In this document: piece by piece, positions 21,941-33,184 of the stretch
Numbering within the stretch: position 1 is the stretch's first letter
Layout of the letters: each line of letters begins with the position of its first letter
NCBI GenBank assembly: GCA_047967505.1
Contig: CM106539.1
Origin: Dipteris shenzhenensis
Lineage: Eukaryota; Polypodiophyta; Polypodiopsida; Gleicheniales
Length of the DNA stretch: 64,000 bases
Direction: 5' to 3' (one strand)
Position numbers and translations under genes: made by a program
Notes under the pieces: model-generated
Databases searched by the model: none
What the model was told of the DNA's origin: nothing
Seen by the model: the letters and a program-made list of their open reading frames with translations, nothing else

Positions 21941-24716
21941 TTTCAATAGGGAATAACAAAAATATAAAAATAAGCTTTTAATGTAGGGCTACAAAATAAG
22001 CTAGTATAAAAATAAGCTTTTAATGTAGGGCTAAAACTTAAAATTTTTGCTTGTCCCATGGATCCACTGGCACTCACACTCAAATAATTCTCATACACAT
22101 TGAACAAATGCACAAGGGGAAATTTCGTGAAACTCAAATTTGTATACGGCATAAAACAGCTCCATCCTACCCATTTCTTTAAGAAGTACGCTCCATATCC
22201 ATTCTTGTGTTTCATCAAGTCATTTACAACAGAAATTTCATCAAGTCATTTACACTGAAATGGAATAATTACATAGTATCACAATTCCCTTAAGAAGGTC
22301 AAGCAAGGACATAGAAAACATCCCTAGAGCTTGAATTAAAGCAAAATTAGTATGATTTTGAGCTTTCCAAATGGCCTAGAGGGTCAATATCTTATCCAAA
22401 ATAGGGAGCAAGCATGATTAGATAGGAGTGTAAGAGGCAAATTGGAAATCTACCAAATAACTATAATTGGCTCCAAAAATGATACTAAGGAATGTACCTC
22501 TTAAGACAAACCAAATGCACAGGAGAGAGCAAGATTTTGAACAATACCAAAGTAAATGCAACACAATCTAAGTATGATGGACACACCTCCTATAGCATGA
22601 AGAAGCAATTTCCCTTTTTTGCAAGAGGACCCCAATAGGAAAAGCACCAACCAAACATCACCAAAGGAATAACTTTTCCTTAAATGAAAGCACTTCTCTG
22701 AATCTGATTTTCCACCTACTACTTTGATTTTGACATATGCCACAAATGATTAGCATGATCAACCATCCATATAGAACACAAAAGAGATAATTAAACCTAC
22801 TTTGCCAAAATCTAATCCAAAAAAAACTTGCATTTGGATCAAAGACCAACCAAGCAGACGATACGATGAATTAAGAGGAGGTATAGGCTTAAAATGCTGA
22901 AGTAGCTCCTTAACAGTTTTTCAAATACATCAATGATGCATATGCAATCCCAACTTTTGGCAAGCCTATGAGAAGGAGAGGACATATCTTTGAGTGTCAA
23001 TGGCATCTTGAAGAACTCTTATGCCTTGCTTTACTAGATTATATGCTTTATGTGGCTTTGCCTATACTAGAGATTGTAGACAAGATAGTAGCAAGCCCCA
23101 ATCTTTAAGCAGCCTATTAGCATAAGGATAGACCACTATCTCCCTTTAAATTTTCCAAGGACTACTTCATAAAGATCTACATTCCATTGCCCATAAGCAT
23201 TAATTGTCCATGCATAAGTTGCAAGCATCAATGTCTAGGGTTGCTGCTGCTCAAAAAGTACCCCCAATAATGTTGATTTATGTGCCAATGTATGCTTATG
23301 AATTTGCTCAAGTCCCCATACATCTTTGGAGAATAAATTTTATTTGTTGCTCCCAAAAGAGGTAGTAATCCTTTCTTATGCTCATAGTAAATTCATAGAA
23401 ATAGATACAAATGCAATAGCCTCCTTTTGTGATGACATGAGAGGATTGGACTATATGAAGTCATACAAGTAGTGGCCACGTGGACAATTTCAAAAAATCA
23501 GCTTGGCTTTATGTTTTTGCATCACCCATCAATCTGTTTGCTTTCTAGAACCATTCTAGGTGATGGGATGGCCCAAATGTTTGAAATTCTCATTTGGGTG
23601 AGTGCTTTTCTCTACACATAATAAAATGTGCCAATATCATTGATTTAAAGGCAACAATTTAGATTTAGCAAAATTGATATTCAATCTGGTTGCCAAAATA
23701 TATAACTTAAAGTTACCATAAGCACCTTTACATAATGAGAGAAATATTGAGGCAAGAAAAATACATCATTAGAGTATGCTTGAGCTACAAAATCAAGAAT
23801 TGTCTAGTAGTGAAAAACCATTCAAATTGACCTGTCACTATCAAAACGTCCATATATTGTAACAGAGAAGATGAGTAGCAATTGCATATAGAAGAGCATT
23901 GGAGTGGGTAGCATTATCATACTAATTTGCCTAGCTGCCAGTGTAGAGGAAGCTCTTTATCAAGAACACATTGAGAAATTCCATTTTGGCATAACTTGTA
24001 AATTACATAGCCATTTTGCTATAAAAACCCATATTTGACAATACTTAAGCTATAAAATCCCAATGTACTAAGTCAAATGCTTTGGCTATATCCACCTACA
24101 TCAAAAGAAACTCTTGATTGTTGTATTTGGCAAATTCTATTCCCACAAACACATCAGCAATATTACCAATGGTTTGTCTACAAGGAATAAACCCATATTA
24201 GTAGGAGTGCAGCACTATGAATAGAATTGACCAACCCTCTAAAGCAACTTGTGATTTGTCAACTTTGAGCTATGAGGGCGGATATACATTATCCACATCC
24301 ACCTTGGATTGCCTTTATTGAAGTTAGAAGAACTAGCTTCCTTTTTGCCTTGCCCTTTTGTTTTTTGTCTTGCGAGACATCATCTCTCTATGTATTTCTT
24401 TTATAGGTCACAATAGCACTAGGAGATGGCTAATGCAACAAAGTAGGACATTCTAGCTGTATATGTCCAAAATTGTGACAATGAAAACATGTGTATGCAA
24501 AAATCCCCATTTAAACTTGAATAGCCTAATGCCTAAATGCTCATTATCTATTTCAATCACAATGTCTTTAGGAGTGGGCTTATCTATATCCCACAAAATA
24601 CAAAAGGGATTGATATTATCATAAGGCTTTGGTGACGAACAACTTTCCCCATAGAATGTGGTAAGGAATAGCAGGCAAAGGCCCATCCACCTTGCATCTA
24701 GAAAATCTGCTTGCAA
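21940..24716 (-). mobile_element. L1-type LINE, internally deleted
   Basis: Minus-strand order: an ORF1-like piece (24716-24410) with ILWDIDKPTPKDIVIEID and the zinc knuckle TCFHCHNFGHIQLECPTLLH; then, after only about 160 bases, the ORF2 reverse transcriptase (24230-24000) with GFIPCRQTIGNIADVFVGIE and VDIAKAFDLVHWDF, which holds the first catalytic Asp. Further decayed ORF2 sequence runs to about 22500, including KCFHLRKSYSFGDVWLVLFL. The endonuclease that normally separates ORF1 from RT is missing. Stops are frequent. The 3' end near 21940 is set only by loss of coding flavour. Confidence 0.75.
21956..22032 (+). repeat. Short tandem duplication in the LINE 3' region
   Basis: The word AAAAATAAGCTTTTAATGTA followed by GGGCTA occurs twice, 45 bases apart (from about 21964 and 22009). 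Confidence 0.8.
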
Positions 24717-24859
24717 AACAAATAAAATATCAATACTACCTATTATAACATCTTGTGTGATGCTCTGCTTCCATCATTTGGTTAGTTTGGCTTACTAGGG
24801 ACATTCTGTTTACAAAGCGCCCAAGTAATCCATGTTCTTGCTCATCACTCATATAGTTG

Positions 24860-24863
<4 letters not shown>

Positions 24864-24895
<32 letters not shown>
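24864..24895 (+). repeat. (CA)n microsatellite
   Basis: Sixteen CA units on the plus strand between the LINE and the TIR-bounded element. Confidence 0.95.
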
Positions 24896-24899
<4 letters not shown>

Positions 24900-24993
24900 T
24901 ATGGATAAATTTGTCTAAGAAAAAAGGCATTAATATGTGTGTGTGTTTGTATGTGTGGCAATAGTATAATACAATATGGTGTGCATACGGCCC

Positions 24994-25135
24994 ATGGTTG
25001 AGGTGGTAAGGCATGACCATGTGCCACCCTTCCACATAAGAGGACCCATAAGGTGTGTTGTACATAACCCATGGTAGTAATATTATAAAATGTAAGGTGG
25101 CATGGTTCCTCCATGTGCCACCCTTCCACGAGGTA
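24994..25135 (+). repeat. Two hairpin-forming repeats outside the left TIR
   Basis: GAGGTGGTAAGGCATGACCA followed by TGTGCCACCCTTCCAC (24994-25033) and GGTGGCATGG...CCATGTGCCACCCTTCCAC (25096-25128). In each case GGTGGCA pairs with TGCCACC about ten bases away. A third related copy in the same orientation lies beyond the right TIR at 39875-39911. Confidence 0.65.
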
Positions 25136-25141
25136 GTTGAT

Positions 25142-25183
25142 AGAGTGAGCGAGAAAAAGCGAGCGGGCCCAAAAAAGCGAGCG
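25142..25183 (+). repeat. Left terminal inverted repeat
   Basis: Begins AGAGTGAGCGAG and continues AAAAAGCGAGCGGGCCCAA then AAAAGCGAGCG. Its reverse complement is at 39635-39676. The GCGAGC word occurs three times inside it. Confidence 0.7.
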
Positions 25184-26515
25184 ATCTTTTCCACAATCCC
25201 TTATAGAGGTAGCCAACATAGCTCTGTGAAATCCACTATTTGGGAAGAATCTCCAAAATGAAACTTAACCTACTTTCCATATTTGGGAGAGTAAAGCAAG
25301 TTGATAATATATTATAATTATCTTGATAATGTAACTTGGATTTGGTAGCATAGGAGAGACTAAAGCAACTAAGACTTTTCCAACAACTCAATTCTCATAT
25401 ACTTTAGTGAGTCTATTGATGATGACTTGCACAATTTATTGATATTTCATAGTCCCTCATATGGCTGCAAGTTGTATATTCATGCCTATGAGTCTCACTA
25501 TATACGCATGCCAAAAGCTTTTATTGATTTTCTTTCTCTTCATCAAGATCCTAGGTATTCATTTGCCTCATATAAAGTTGCAAACATATCTCATGCCTTT
25601 TTTAATGTTTTCATTGTATTTAACTATCCAAGCACAACATCTTGTACATTTTGCTTTCTTAAATGGTAATTGTATTTGTCCTTCCTATCCCATTTAAATT
25701 GTGCATGTGAAATACATTGTGTCTACGAAATACATGTTTCTTGAAGTTGACATGATTTGGGTGTCAAATGACCTGTGTACAAACGTGAGGTCAAAAAGTG
25801 ATGTTTTGGACTAACAGTACAAGAAAAGATACAAAATTGATTAGAATTATCTCAATAATGTAACTTCCAATATGTGTCATTAGTAATCAAAAGAAAGTGA
25901 AGTGTGACTTCAAAACGTGGGATTGCATCACATACACAACAATTCTTCTGCATTCAAAATGGGTTTTATTTTCCTACAATCAAAACATCCACATTGCTTG
26001 AAATTATACTTAATAACATTAATACCACTTCATCCATATGTGGGAGAACCCAAGTATCATTTGAAAGCATAGGATTGCATAATACATACAGAAATATTAC
26101 CACATTACTGTTAGCTCACCCGAAAGAGCAATATTACGATATTCAAAATGGGACTTCTTCTCACAAGTATCACCAAGCTCTCATCAAAATGGTCTTTTAA
26201 ATCATATTCTACTCCTCTTGACACTCATCATCAACAAAGTAAATGCGAGCTCGTGGCCTATCTGAATGCCTCTCATCATATCTTCTTTCAGTTGACATGA
26301 ATCTTGCCATTTCTTCTACATAGCATGGTAAAAACTACAATCAAACATACATTTGAAACCATAGTAAGTCAAAACGTTAAAGACACAATAACAACAATAC
26401 AAAAATATCCAAATGTCATCAAAGAAAGATCTAAGTTCAGTACCATACTAATCATCATATGGATTTGTGATGGGGTCCACTCTATCTTCATCCCCATTGC
26501 CATCATGCTCTGACC
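25184..26515. other. No gene seen between left TIR and the ParB-methylase gene
   Basis: AT-rich sequence with short plus-strand open frames (25427-25697, 25904-26200) lacking any domain. It would contain the 3' end and poly(A) site of the minus-strand gene. Confidence 0.45.
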
Positions 26516-29500
26516 TCACCCGTTTCCCGGAATGTCTGCTACAAGTGGCTCAAGAATGGTAGCCATAATACTGCTATCTGAATTAAAAGAAAAACAAGGT
26601 CTACCAGTAGCCTGACAAGCACGTATGAGAGGAGCTGTGCCACAACCCATCTCTAAAACCAATCCTCTTGGAACACATAAGAGAGACAAAAGGCACCCAA
26701 CAAAGTAGCAACATCGCTCAAGTCCACCTCGAGCCATCTGAGAAGACATAGGCACTATTGTCCTCTCACTGAGAGGCACATAGTGAGTCCATAAATCAGA
26801 TAGCGGCGGATCAATGGAAAGGTTTTGAAATAGTGGAACACTCTCTTCTAAATAAATTGATGGAGTCTTCTTAGCCCTACGTACTAGAGCCAACATAGAT
26901 GACTGCATTTGTGAATCATGCATAGAGAACCACATACCAAAGAATGACCTTAGCCAACAAGTATCATAGCATGAAAGACTACATGTGACCACACATATGG
27001 AACACAAATGAAATATATGATTTTACCATCAAAACCTAGCATGCATACTACATGTAACATGGCATCTATCAATCCCACATAAAGAAACACATTAAAAAGT
27101 TCATGAATGTAGCATTACAACACACCATGCATGGAATTGTAGCATACCTTACGAGTTATACCATGGTATTTACAGTATCCATGTGAAGGCTTATCATGAA
27201 TGACTACACATCTGACAACTTCCAAGCCTTGAACAAATGCAAAGTGCTCCATCCATGAAATACAATGTCCTACAATCAAATGACACTATCTCATACAAGA
27301 AAAATGGGAATAGAGGACATATAACAACAATAGTGCTAGATATTAAACCTTACCTACCATAGGACATATAATTGCGAGCCAACCACTATCTAATAATGAA
27401 GCTGCTCCAACGGCAAGCCCATAACACACATGGTCCTCCAATAAGAGGTTCCAAACTGGGACGGGTTCTCTCTCATCAAGTGGAAATCCAGTGGGAAAGT
27501 CAACCAATATAAAATCCGTAGCCCACTTAATCTTCTTACCCAACGGCATGTAGTCTCGATCAGGGCTAACTACATTCATGAAAAACTCATGCAAAATAGT
27601 ATACTTTTCATTTTTCTTAGACTGTGAAAAGTCCATGCCCATGGTTATGTAGTCACCCACCATACAAGCATATAATGGAGTGATACCTCGAGTCGATAGA
27701 CTATCCGGTGACTGTGCCTTATGAAATACATAATGTTGTACTAACTTTGTGATAGATTGTGAACCTACATGGAAAATTTATATCAAACACAACCAAAGGA
27801 AATTTTGAAACACCGATAGCAAGAACAAAAATAAACTAGAACCTTACTTGCATGCTCCATTTGATCCTTATCTTGCCTTGGTGGACTAGATGGCTCCTCA
27901 TCTAAATGGATAGGAAAGAATAACATTAGTATACTATTCCAAACCCTCATCATAAACAACATTAGAAACTCAACATGTATGTATATTTTTTACCTTTCTT
28001 TTGAGCTTGTTCTTGTTTTTGTGCTTGTGTTTTTGTTTTTCTAGAGCTTCCCCCCATTTTATCCTTACTTTCTTCAATGTCCTTAAATGAGGCATATTTC
28101 TTGTGAAAGTCTCTCTCACGCACCAAGACTTGTCCCTTGGGGAAGTCTATCCACCAAGGATAATTTGCAAGTTCCCATTGAGAGTGATTGTGCATGCCAG
28201 GAGGATACATACAAGCAGCATGACCAATTTCCACCCAACTCTTGCACAAATTTGGAATCTCTAAGATCTTTCTCTCTCTTGCCAAATGAGCAAGATACCT
28301 ACAAATCAACAATCACTAATTATTTGGACCTCCTATATAAAGAAAGGTTCACAAAAAAATTGAGACAAATAAAAATGATTGTCAAGTTCAATGTTGTTAT
28401 AAGCTTCACAAAACAAATAGAAAAGCACCATCATTAAAACTAAAAGGGACCAACCTGTAGACAACCCTGTGAGTGGCCATGTCCAACTCAGAGAGACCAT
28501 CTGCTTTCTTTCCTCCCTTACTCTCAATCTTTGAATCCTTTGATCGTAGAGCTAAGAACAAATGCTTTCTTCCTTCTAATTTTATGTCCTCCATGTACTG
28601 CTGCATTGTGTAATCTTTTGGTGTCTCTAAAGGAACACCCATGGTTGTTGCAATCCTCAAGTCATCAAGAACTTTCAAAGTCTGGGTCTCTACTTTCTCA
28701 AGAAATATCTCTCTATTAATCCATCTACACAAGTGAAAAACAAAGTATTCACACAACTAAGACTTATGGCACTTCTTTAATACATACAAACACTGCAAAA
28801 TAAGTTTATTTATGAAAGGAACAACTCACCCTCTATACTCCACATCCCCCACAGGCATGAAATACATATCCCTCATTGGTTTGGTAGCCTCCAACAAGGA
28901 AAGAAAAATGATTTTTTTCTCCAATCTCAAATCAGACTTTGCTATGAGTTGTAGCTTCTCCAAAGTTACACAAGAGTCCAGACCATCAAATCGCAAGGCA
29001 AATAACTTTTCCAACCAGGCCTCCAAGCCTGGATCTATGCAATTCAAAACGTATCCAAGCATTGCATGTTAGATGCATAAAATGATTAAAAAATGTAACA
29101 ACAAGAAGAATTAAACTCTCACCTTTCCCATCCTGTCAACAATTCTCTTTTGAATCAGGACGCGTTGCTTTCCTTCAGCTTCTATTCTTTGGTCTATAGG
29201 CATCTTTGTGGATATCTTATCAATTGGCTTTTTAAGCTCTGTATTGTACTCAACCTACACAAAAGATTTCCTTTTATAGAAAGAAAAGGAATGAAAGAGA
29301 ATAAGCACCAAGAGAAGTGTAGCATTAAATCTGAAAGACCAATCTTGCAAGATAGCCTCTTGTCAATGGAAACCAGGGCCTTTTTCCTTTACTCTCATGA
29401 GCCCTCCAGTTCTCTATGGATTTCACTTCATTAGGAGACAATGATTCCATAAATATCGTAGGATCACACTCACAAATGTTGTGTGCATTTATAAGTGTGT

Positions 29501-30343
29501 CTCGGAGGCTAGGTTTGATGATGGCATGCTCATTCATACTACAAGATACATCAAAAGATTAGTTCATTTGTACAAAATAAAAATAATGAAGATAAAAAAT
29601 TATACAAGACAAAATAATGAAAGAAAAAAGGATCAAAGTACTTACGAATTCATGTGCTGTAGGCCAGCCAATAGAGCAATCTCACTTATTTTTCTAGGAT
29701 CAATTATTGTGCAAACCACTCTTATGTGCCATTTTTTGTTTGTAGGAAAGATATCCTTTATAACACTCATCCAAGCAGTAGTCCTATGATTTCCCTCCCA
29801 AACAAAAAACATCCTTCTTGACATAAATTTAAATTCATGACTTGATAGCAAGTCATTCTCAAACTTTTCATCAACGTCTCTCCAAGTGGGAGACCACCTC
29901 TCCATCATATCATCTGTCACTACTACCTCCTCTCCATCACTTTTGCAAACGGACAGTATGAAAGATCCTTTCTCTGGAAGGTAGCCCTCCACTTGGAATG
30001 CACATTTTAATGAAGACACATCATCATGCAATCCTCGTACTCGTGCATAGGGGATCAATCTACATAATGGAATGCGAGGACAATGATCTGAATCAAGCAT
30101 CCTGCATTTTCCAATCACATCACCTCCTCCTTCCACTTGCACTTCAGTGTCATCCAATTCAACCTCCTCCAATCTTGGTCCTTTATCTCTTGGAGTAGAG
30201 GATGTATCAGGCTCAGAACCTGCTGCACTCCTTAGTTCTTCTGTCCCACCTACTGATGATTGGGTAGGGGGATCTATTTTATTTCCTCTTGCTAACTTTG
30301 GAGGCAGAGCCTCTTGAGGCTTTTTACCTTTCCTTCCAGTCAT
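26516..30343 (-). pseudogene. ParB-like domain fused to DNA amino-methyltransferase-like domain, ten exons, two lesions
   Basis: Minus-strand exons: 30343-29646, 29538-29340, 29254-29123, 29062-28830, 28724-28455, 28298-27994, 27901-27848, 27764-27354, 27269-27148, 26978-26516; about 960 codons. Most junctions have GT..AG ends and matching phase. Residues about 85-235 form a ParB/sulfiredoxin-like domain: IPLCRLIPYARVRGLHDD, VWEGNHRTTAW (181-191) and WHIRVVCTIIDP. Exon 6 is Lys/Gln-rich at its end. Exons 8-9 carry TDFILVDFPTGFPL at the place of a DPPY motif, then LLDSGWLAIICP and GLEVVRCVVIHDKP; exon 10 carries SERTIVPMSSQMARGG and GLVLEMGCGTAPLIRACQAT, resembling the C-terminal AdoMet-binding motif of beta-class N4C/N6A methylases. 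Lesions: the exon 4 acceptor lacks AG, and the exon 9/10 phase does not match. Function is inferred. Confidence 0.65.
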
Positions 30344-31485
30344 CCTGAAATGAAATACAAAAATAACACCTTTTCATACACTGGTCACATATGAAATGAG
30401 ATTGCAAGACAATGAAAATCTAATCCAAGAGCAAATATAGTATAGGAAACTATAGAAAAAGTCTATTATTCACGGCACATGCTATTCTTCTCCAAAACAT
30501 TCTATGAAGATCAAGAGTTCAATGTGAGCACAACTGTTAAATTTTTTAAACACTAACCAGATACATGTTTACACTATCATTTTGAACACATGCATTTAGG
30601 GTCTAGTTTATCTTAGAGCCAACAGTCAAACTCCTATACTATTATAGATACATAGAGCTAACAGTCAAACTAATATACTATTATTGATACATAGAGCTAA
30701 CATTCAAACTCCTATACATAGATGTGTATAAAGGAATATCTAAACATATTTATTTATCTTTATATGCATGTCTTTATTTATCTTTAAACACATTCTGTTT
30801 TCACATATTTATGCATATGTATGCATATCCTTTTCTATGTACAAATAAAAAAACACATGTAAATAGTTTTACGTATGCATGTATAAACTTATCTATGTAT
30901 GAATTTATATCTACATATATATACATAACCTCTCAAACTCTCAACCCCATATAGCACTCATTTGCTAATGGAAGAGACTACATCTTCCATGCATATGTTT
31001 ACATTTACAACAGACTTCCATATATACATCTTGACATTTTCATACATGACATATGGACACAAATAAATATACAATAAATGTATAACACACATACATGTCT
31101 ATGAATACTTAGGCATGTCTATTTATATACATGTATTGTGTAATACATGTACATGTGGCAATCTTTTGAAAGATTTCTCCCAATATTCCACAAACTCTCA
31201 CCCCCTTCCATAGAGGACTTTCCTCAATCAAGGAGTTCCTCCTTTAACTTGAGGCATGATTCAAGAATGCAGATTAAAAGCAAAAGCATACAATGTGTTG
31301 GCATAATCATCCTTCTAGTCAAAATAACTTGTAGAATTGAAAGCTACATAGATGACATTTATGTTGACCTTATATCTACTTCACTCTTCCTCTTTGAGAT
31401 CTTATATCCAAAGAGCATTCATATTTAATAAAAATCTTAAAATGTATAGGTTGAATGCAACTGTGAAAGCACACATTAGTAGTGT
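30344..31485. other. Upstream region of the ParB-methylase gene, no gene seen
   Basis: AT-rich intergenic DNA. A tandem repeat of about 47 bases (ACATAGAGCTAACAGTCAAA type) lies at 30615-30722 in three copies. Runs of ATATGTATGCAT-like words follow to 31140. It could hold the promoter of the minus-strand gene, but I see no clear TATA assignment. Confidence 0.45.
30615..30722 (+). repeat. Tandem repeat of about 47 bases, three copies
   Basis: Units carry AGAGC(C/T)AACA(G/T)TCAAACT followed by a variable TATACTATTAT segment and GATACAT. Confidence 0.75.
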
Positions 31486-31564
31486 GCATTTTAGTGCTAT
31501 TTCTACCAAAATGGACAGCGTGTCAACACGCTGTCCATTTTGGTGAAAAGGGCATATAAAATGC
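31486..31564. repeat. Palindrome 1 of 6
   Basis: A 79-base near-perfect inverted repeat from GCATTTTA to its complement ATAAAATGC, centred on AGCGTGTCAACACGCT with arms ACCAAAATGGAC/GTCCATTTTGGT. Confidence 0.9.
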
Positions 31565-31751
31565 TACCCCAATACAAGGCCACTATTGAGCAAGACTTGA
31601 CACAAGATGGCTTGACACAGTAACTCAGGGATCTGGAAGCTAACTTTATTTTCAAGTCACCATGCAGGTCAAGTGTGGGAGCATTCTTGATCCCAACAAC
31701 CAATCTTATTGTAGGAAGACTGTTGCAAGTGTGGGAGCATGTGAATGTCCT

Positions 31752-31828
31752 AAATTGTAAAGCTCTTTCTACCAAAAAAGACAGCGCTTTGATGCACTGT
31801 CCATTTTGAAGCAAAAGACATCTAAATG
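31752..31828. repeat. Palindrome 2 of 6
   Basis: The least perfect copy: centre AGCGCTTTGATGCACT, arms CTACCAAAAAAGAC/GTCCATTTTGAAG. Its right flank (CATCTAAATGCCACCCCA) resembles that of palindrome 1 (CATATAAAATGCTACCCCA), showing that the unit extends past the inverted repeat. Confidence 0.75.
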
Positions 31829-31868
31829 CCACCCCACTGAAATTCTATTATGAAGCATAAAAGAGGCC

Positions 31869-31944
31869 AATTTTGATGCTTGGGATATTGAAATGGACAG
31901 CGCGTTGACACGCTGTCCATTTCGGTGTCACAAGCATCAAAATT
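31869..31944. repeat. Palindrome 3 of 6
   Basis: Arms AATTTTGATGCTTG/CAAGCATCAAAATT and GAAATGGAC/GTCCATTTC around the centre AGCGCGTTGACACGCT. Confidence 0.9.
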
Positions 31945-31993
31945 TCCTTCTTTACTCAAATATGAAGGTGGTACATGAAAGATACAATGGAGG

Positions 31994-32070
31994 ATTTTAG
32001 ATGCCCTTTTCCATTGAAATGGACAGCGTGTCAACGCGCTATCCATTTCAATGGAAAGGGTATCGAAAAT
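31994..32070. repeat. Palindrome 4 of 6
   Basis: Arms CCCTTTTCCATTGAAATGGA with its complement TCCATTTCAATGGAAAGGG around the centre AGCGTGTCAACGCGCT. Confidence 0.9.
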
Positions 32071-32283
32071 GCTCCTACAAATGCTTAACACCATGGCTCT
32101 TCCAAATGCTTAAGGACTCACTAGAGAGGTCTTGGAGGATTGAAAAATTAGAGGATGAGGATGTGAGAAGAAGAAGGATTCACAATTTCGAAATCAATTT
32201 GAGGTGTATAGACAAAAATTGATGAAAGTTTTTTAAGTTTTTAGTATACCCCCAATGCTTTTTAGTATACCTCCTTTGACATG

Positions 32284-32357
32284 ATTTTGATCTACTTTCC
32301 ATGAGAAAGGGTAACGCGTTGATGCGCTGCCCTTTCTCATGGAAAGTAGATCAAAAT
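32284..32357. repeat. Palindrome 5 of 6
   Basis: Arms ATTTTGATCTACTTTCCATG and its exact complement CATGGAAAGTAGATCAAAAT, then AGAAAGGGT/GCCCTTTCT, around the centre AACGCGTTGATGCGCT. The arm sequence differs from palindromes 1-4 but is nearly the same as in palindrome 6. Confidence 0.92.
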
Positions 32358-32366
32358 GGCCCAATG

Positions 32367-32438
32367 ATTTTGATCTACTTTTCATGAGAAAGGGTAGCGC
32401 GTCAACATGCTACCCTTTCTCATGGAAAGTAGATTAAA
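32367..32438. repeat. Palindrome 6 of 6
   Basis: Second copy of the palindrome 5 type, 84 bases further on: arms TTTTGATCTACTTTTCATGA with CATGGAAAGTAGATTAAAA, centre AGCGCGTCAACATGCT. Confidence 0.9.
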
Positions 32439-32569
32439 AAAAGGATGTGTGTAGCTTGGCTAATTCTTTATATGAAGCTTGGAATTCCCAAAAACAAAAG
32501 CATGGGCGAGGGAGCGTGTACCTTGGCAGAGGAGATGGAGAAGATGGGAGTGCACGAGACCTTTCGTGA

Positions 32570-33135
32570 GGGAGGTGAGTGGAGCATGGAAGGTGGAGGC
32601 AACATTGGAAGGAAGGTGGAGCATGGAAGGAGAAGGTGGCTACTCCAACTATGACATTGGGAGGAAGGTGGAGCATGGAAGGAGAACGTGGAGCATGGAA
32701 GGAGAAGAGAGGAGGCCAACGAAAGCTTGAGGAGGGCCGAGGAAGTGAAGAGGGAGTGCAGGTCATGGAAGAGAAGGAAGAGGCGATGAGGAGGGAGAGG
32801 CGAGTCATGCAAGAGGAGGGAGAGGCGAAGAGGGAGTGCGGGTCGTGGAAGAGGAGGCGAGGTCATGGAAGAGGAGGCGGGTCATGGAAGAAGAGAAGCG
32901 ATGGAGGGAGTAAGCGATGGCGATGGCAAAGGCGGGGAGGGAGAAGAGAAGGAGTGATGGCGAAGGTGAGGAGGGAGACTCACAAACTCAGAAGGCAGAA
33001 GGATGGTCTATAGCGGCTAGACACAGAAGGCAGAAGGCAGAAGGAGCAAAGGCATAAGGCAGAAGGCTATAGCGAGCGATGGAAAAGGCAGAAGGCTATA
33101 GCGAGCGATGGTGAAGGCAGAAGGCGATGGTTTGT
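32570..33135 (+). repeat. Purine-rich minisatellites
   Basis: Tandem units of GGTGGAGCATGGAAGGAGAA type (32580-32710), then GGTCATGGAAGAGGAGGCG type (32760-32890), then AAGGCAGAAGGCTATAGCGA followed by GCGATGG (33020-33130). Long Arg/Glu/Gly or Pro/Ser/Leu frames across this block on both strands come from the repeat. Confidence 0.8.
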
Positions 33136-33184
33136 AGATGGGAGAAGAGAAGGAGGGAGCGATGGCAAGAAGAGAAGGCGAGGA

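Noticed and set aside
26304-26513. Short plus-strand frame downstream of the ParB-methylase gene
   Set aside because: No domain, AT-rich composition, opposite to the real coding strand.
31486-32438. CRISPR-like array
   Set aside because: Repeats are palindromic, unevenly spaced and differ in sequence; plant nuclear context. No array structure.
32434-33013. Several 100-140 codon frames on both strands
   Set aside because: They follow from purine-rich minisatellites; no domain and strong period in the amino acids.
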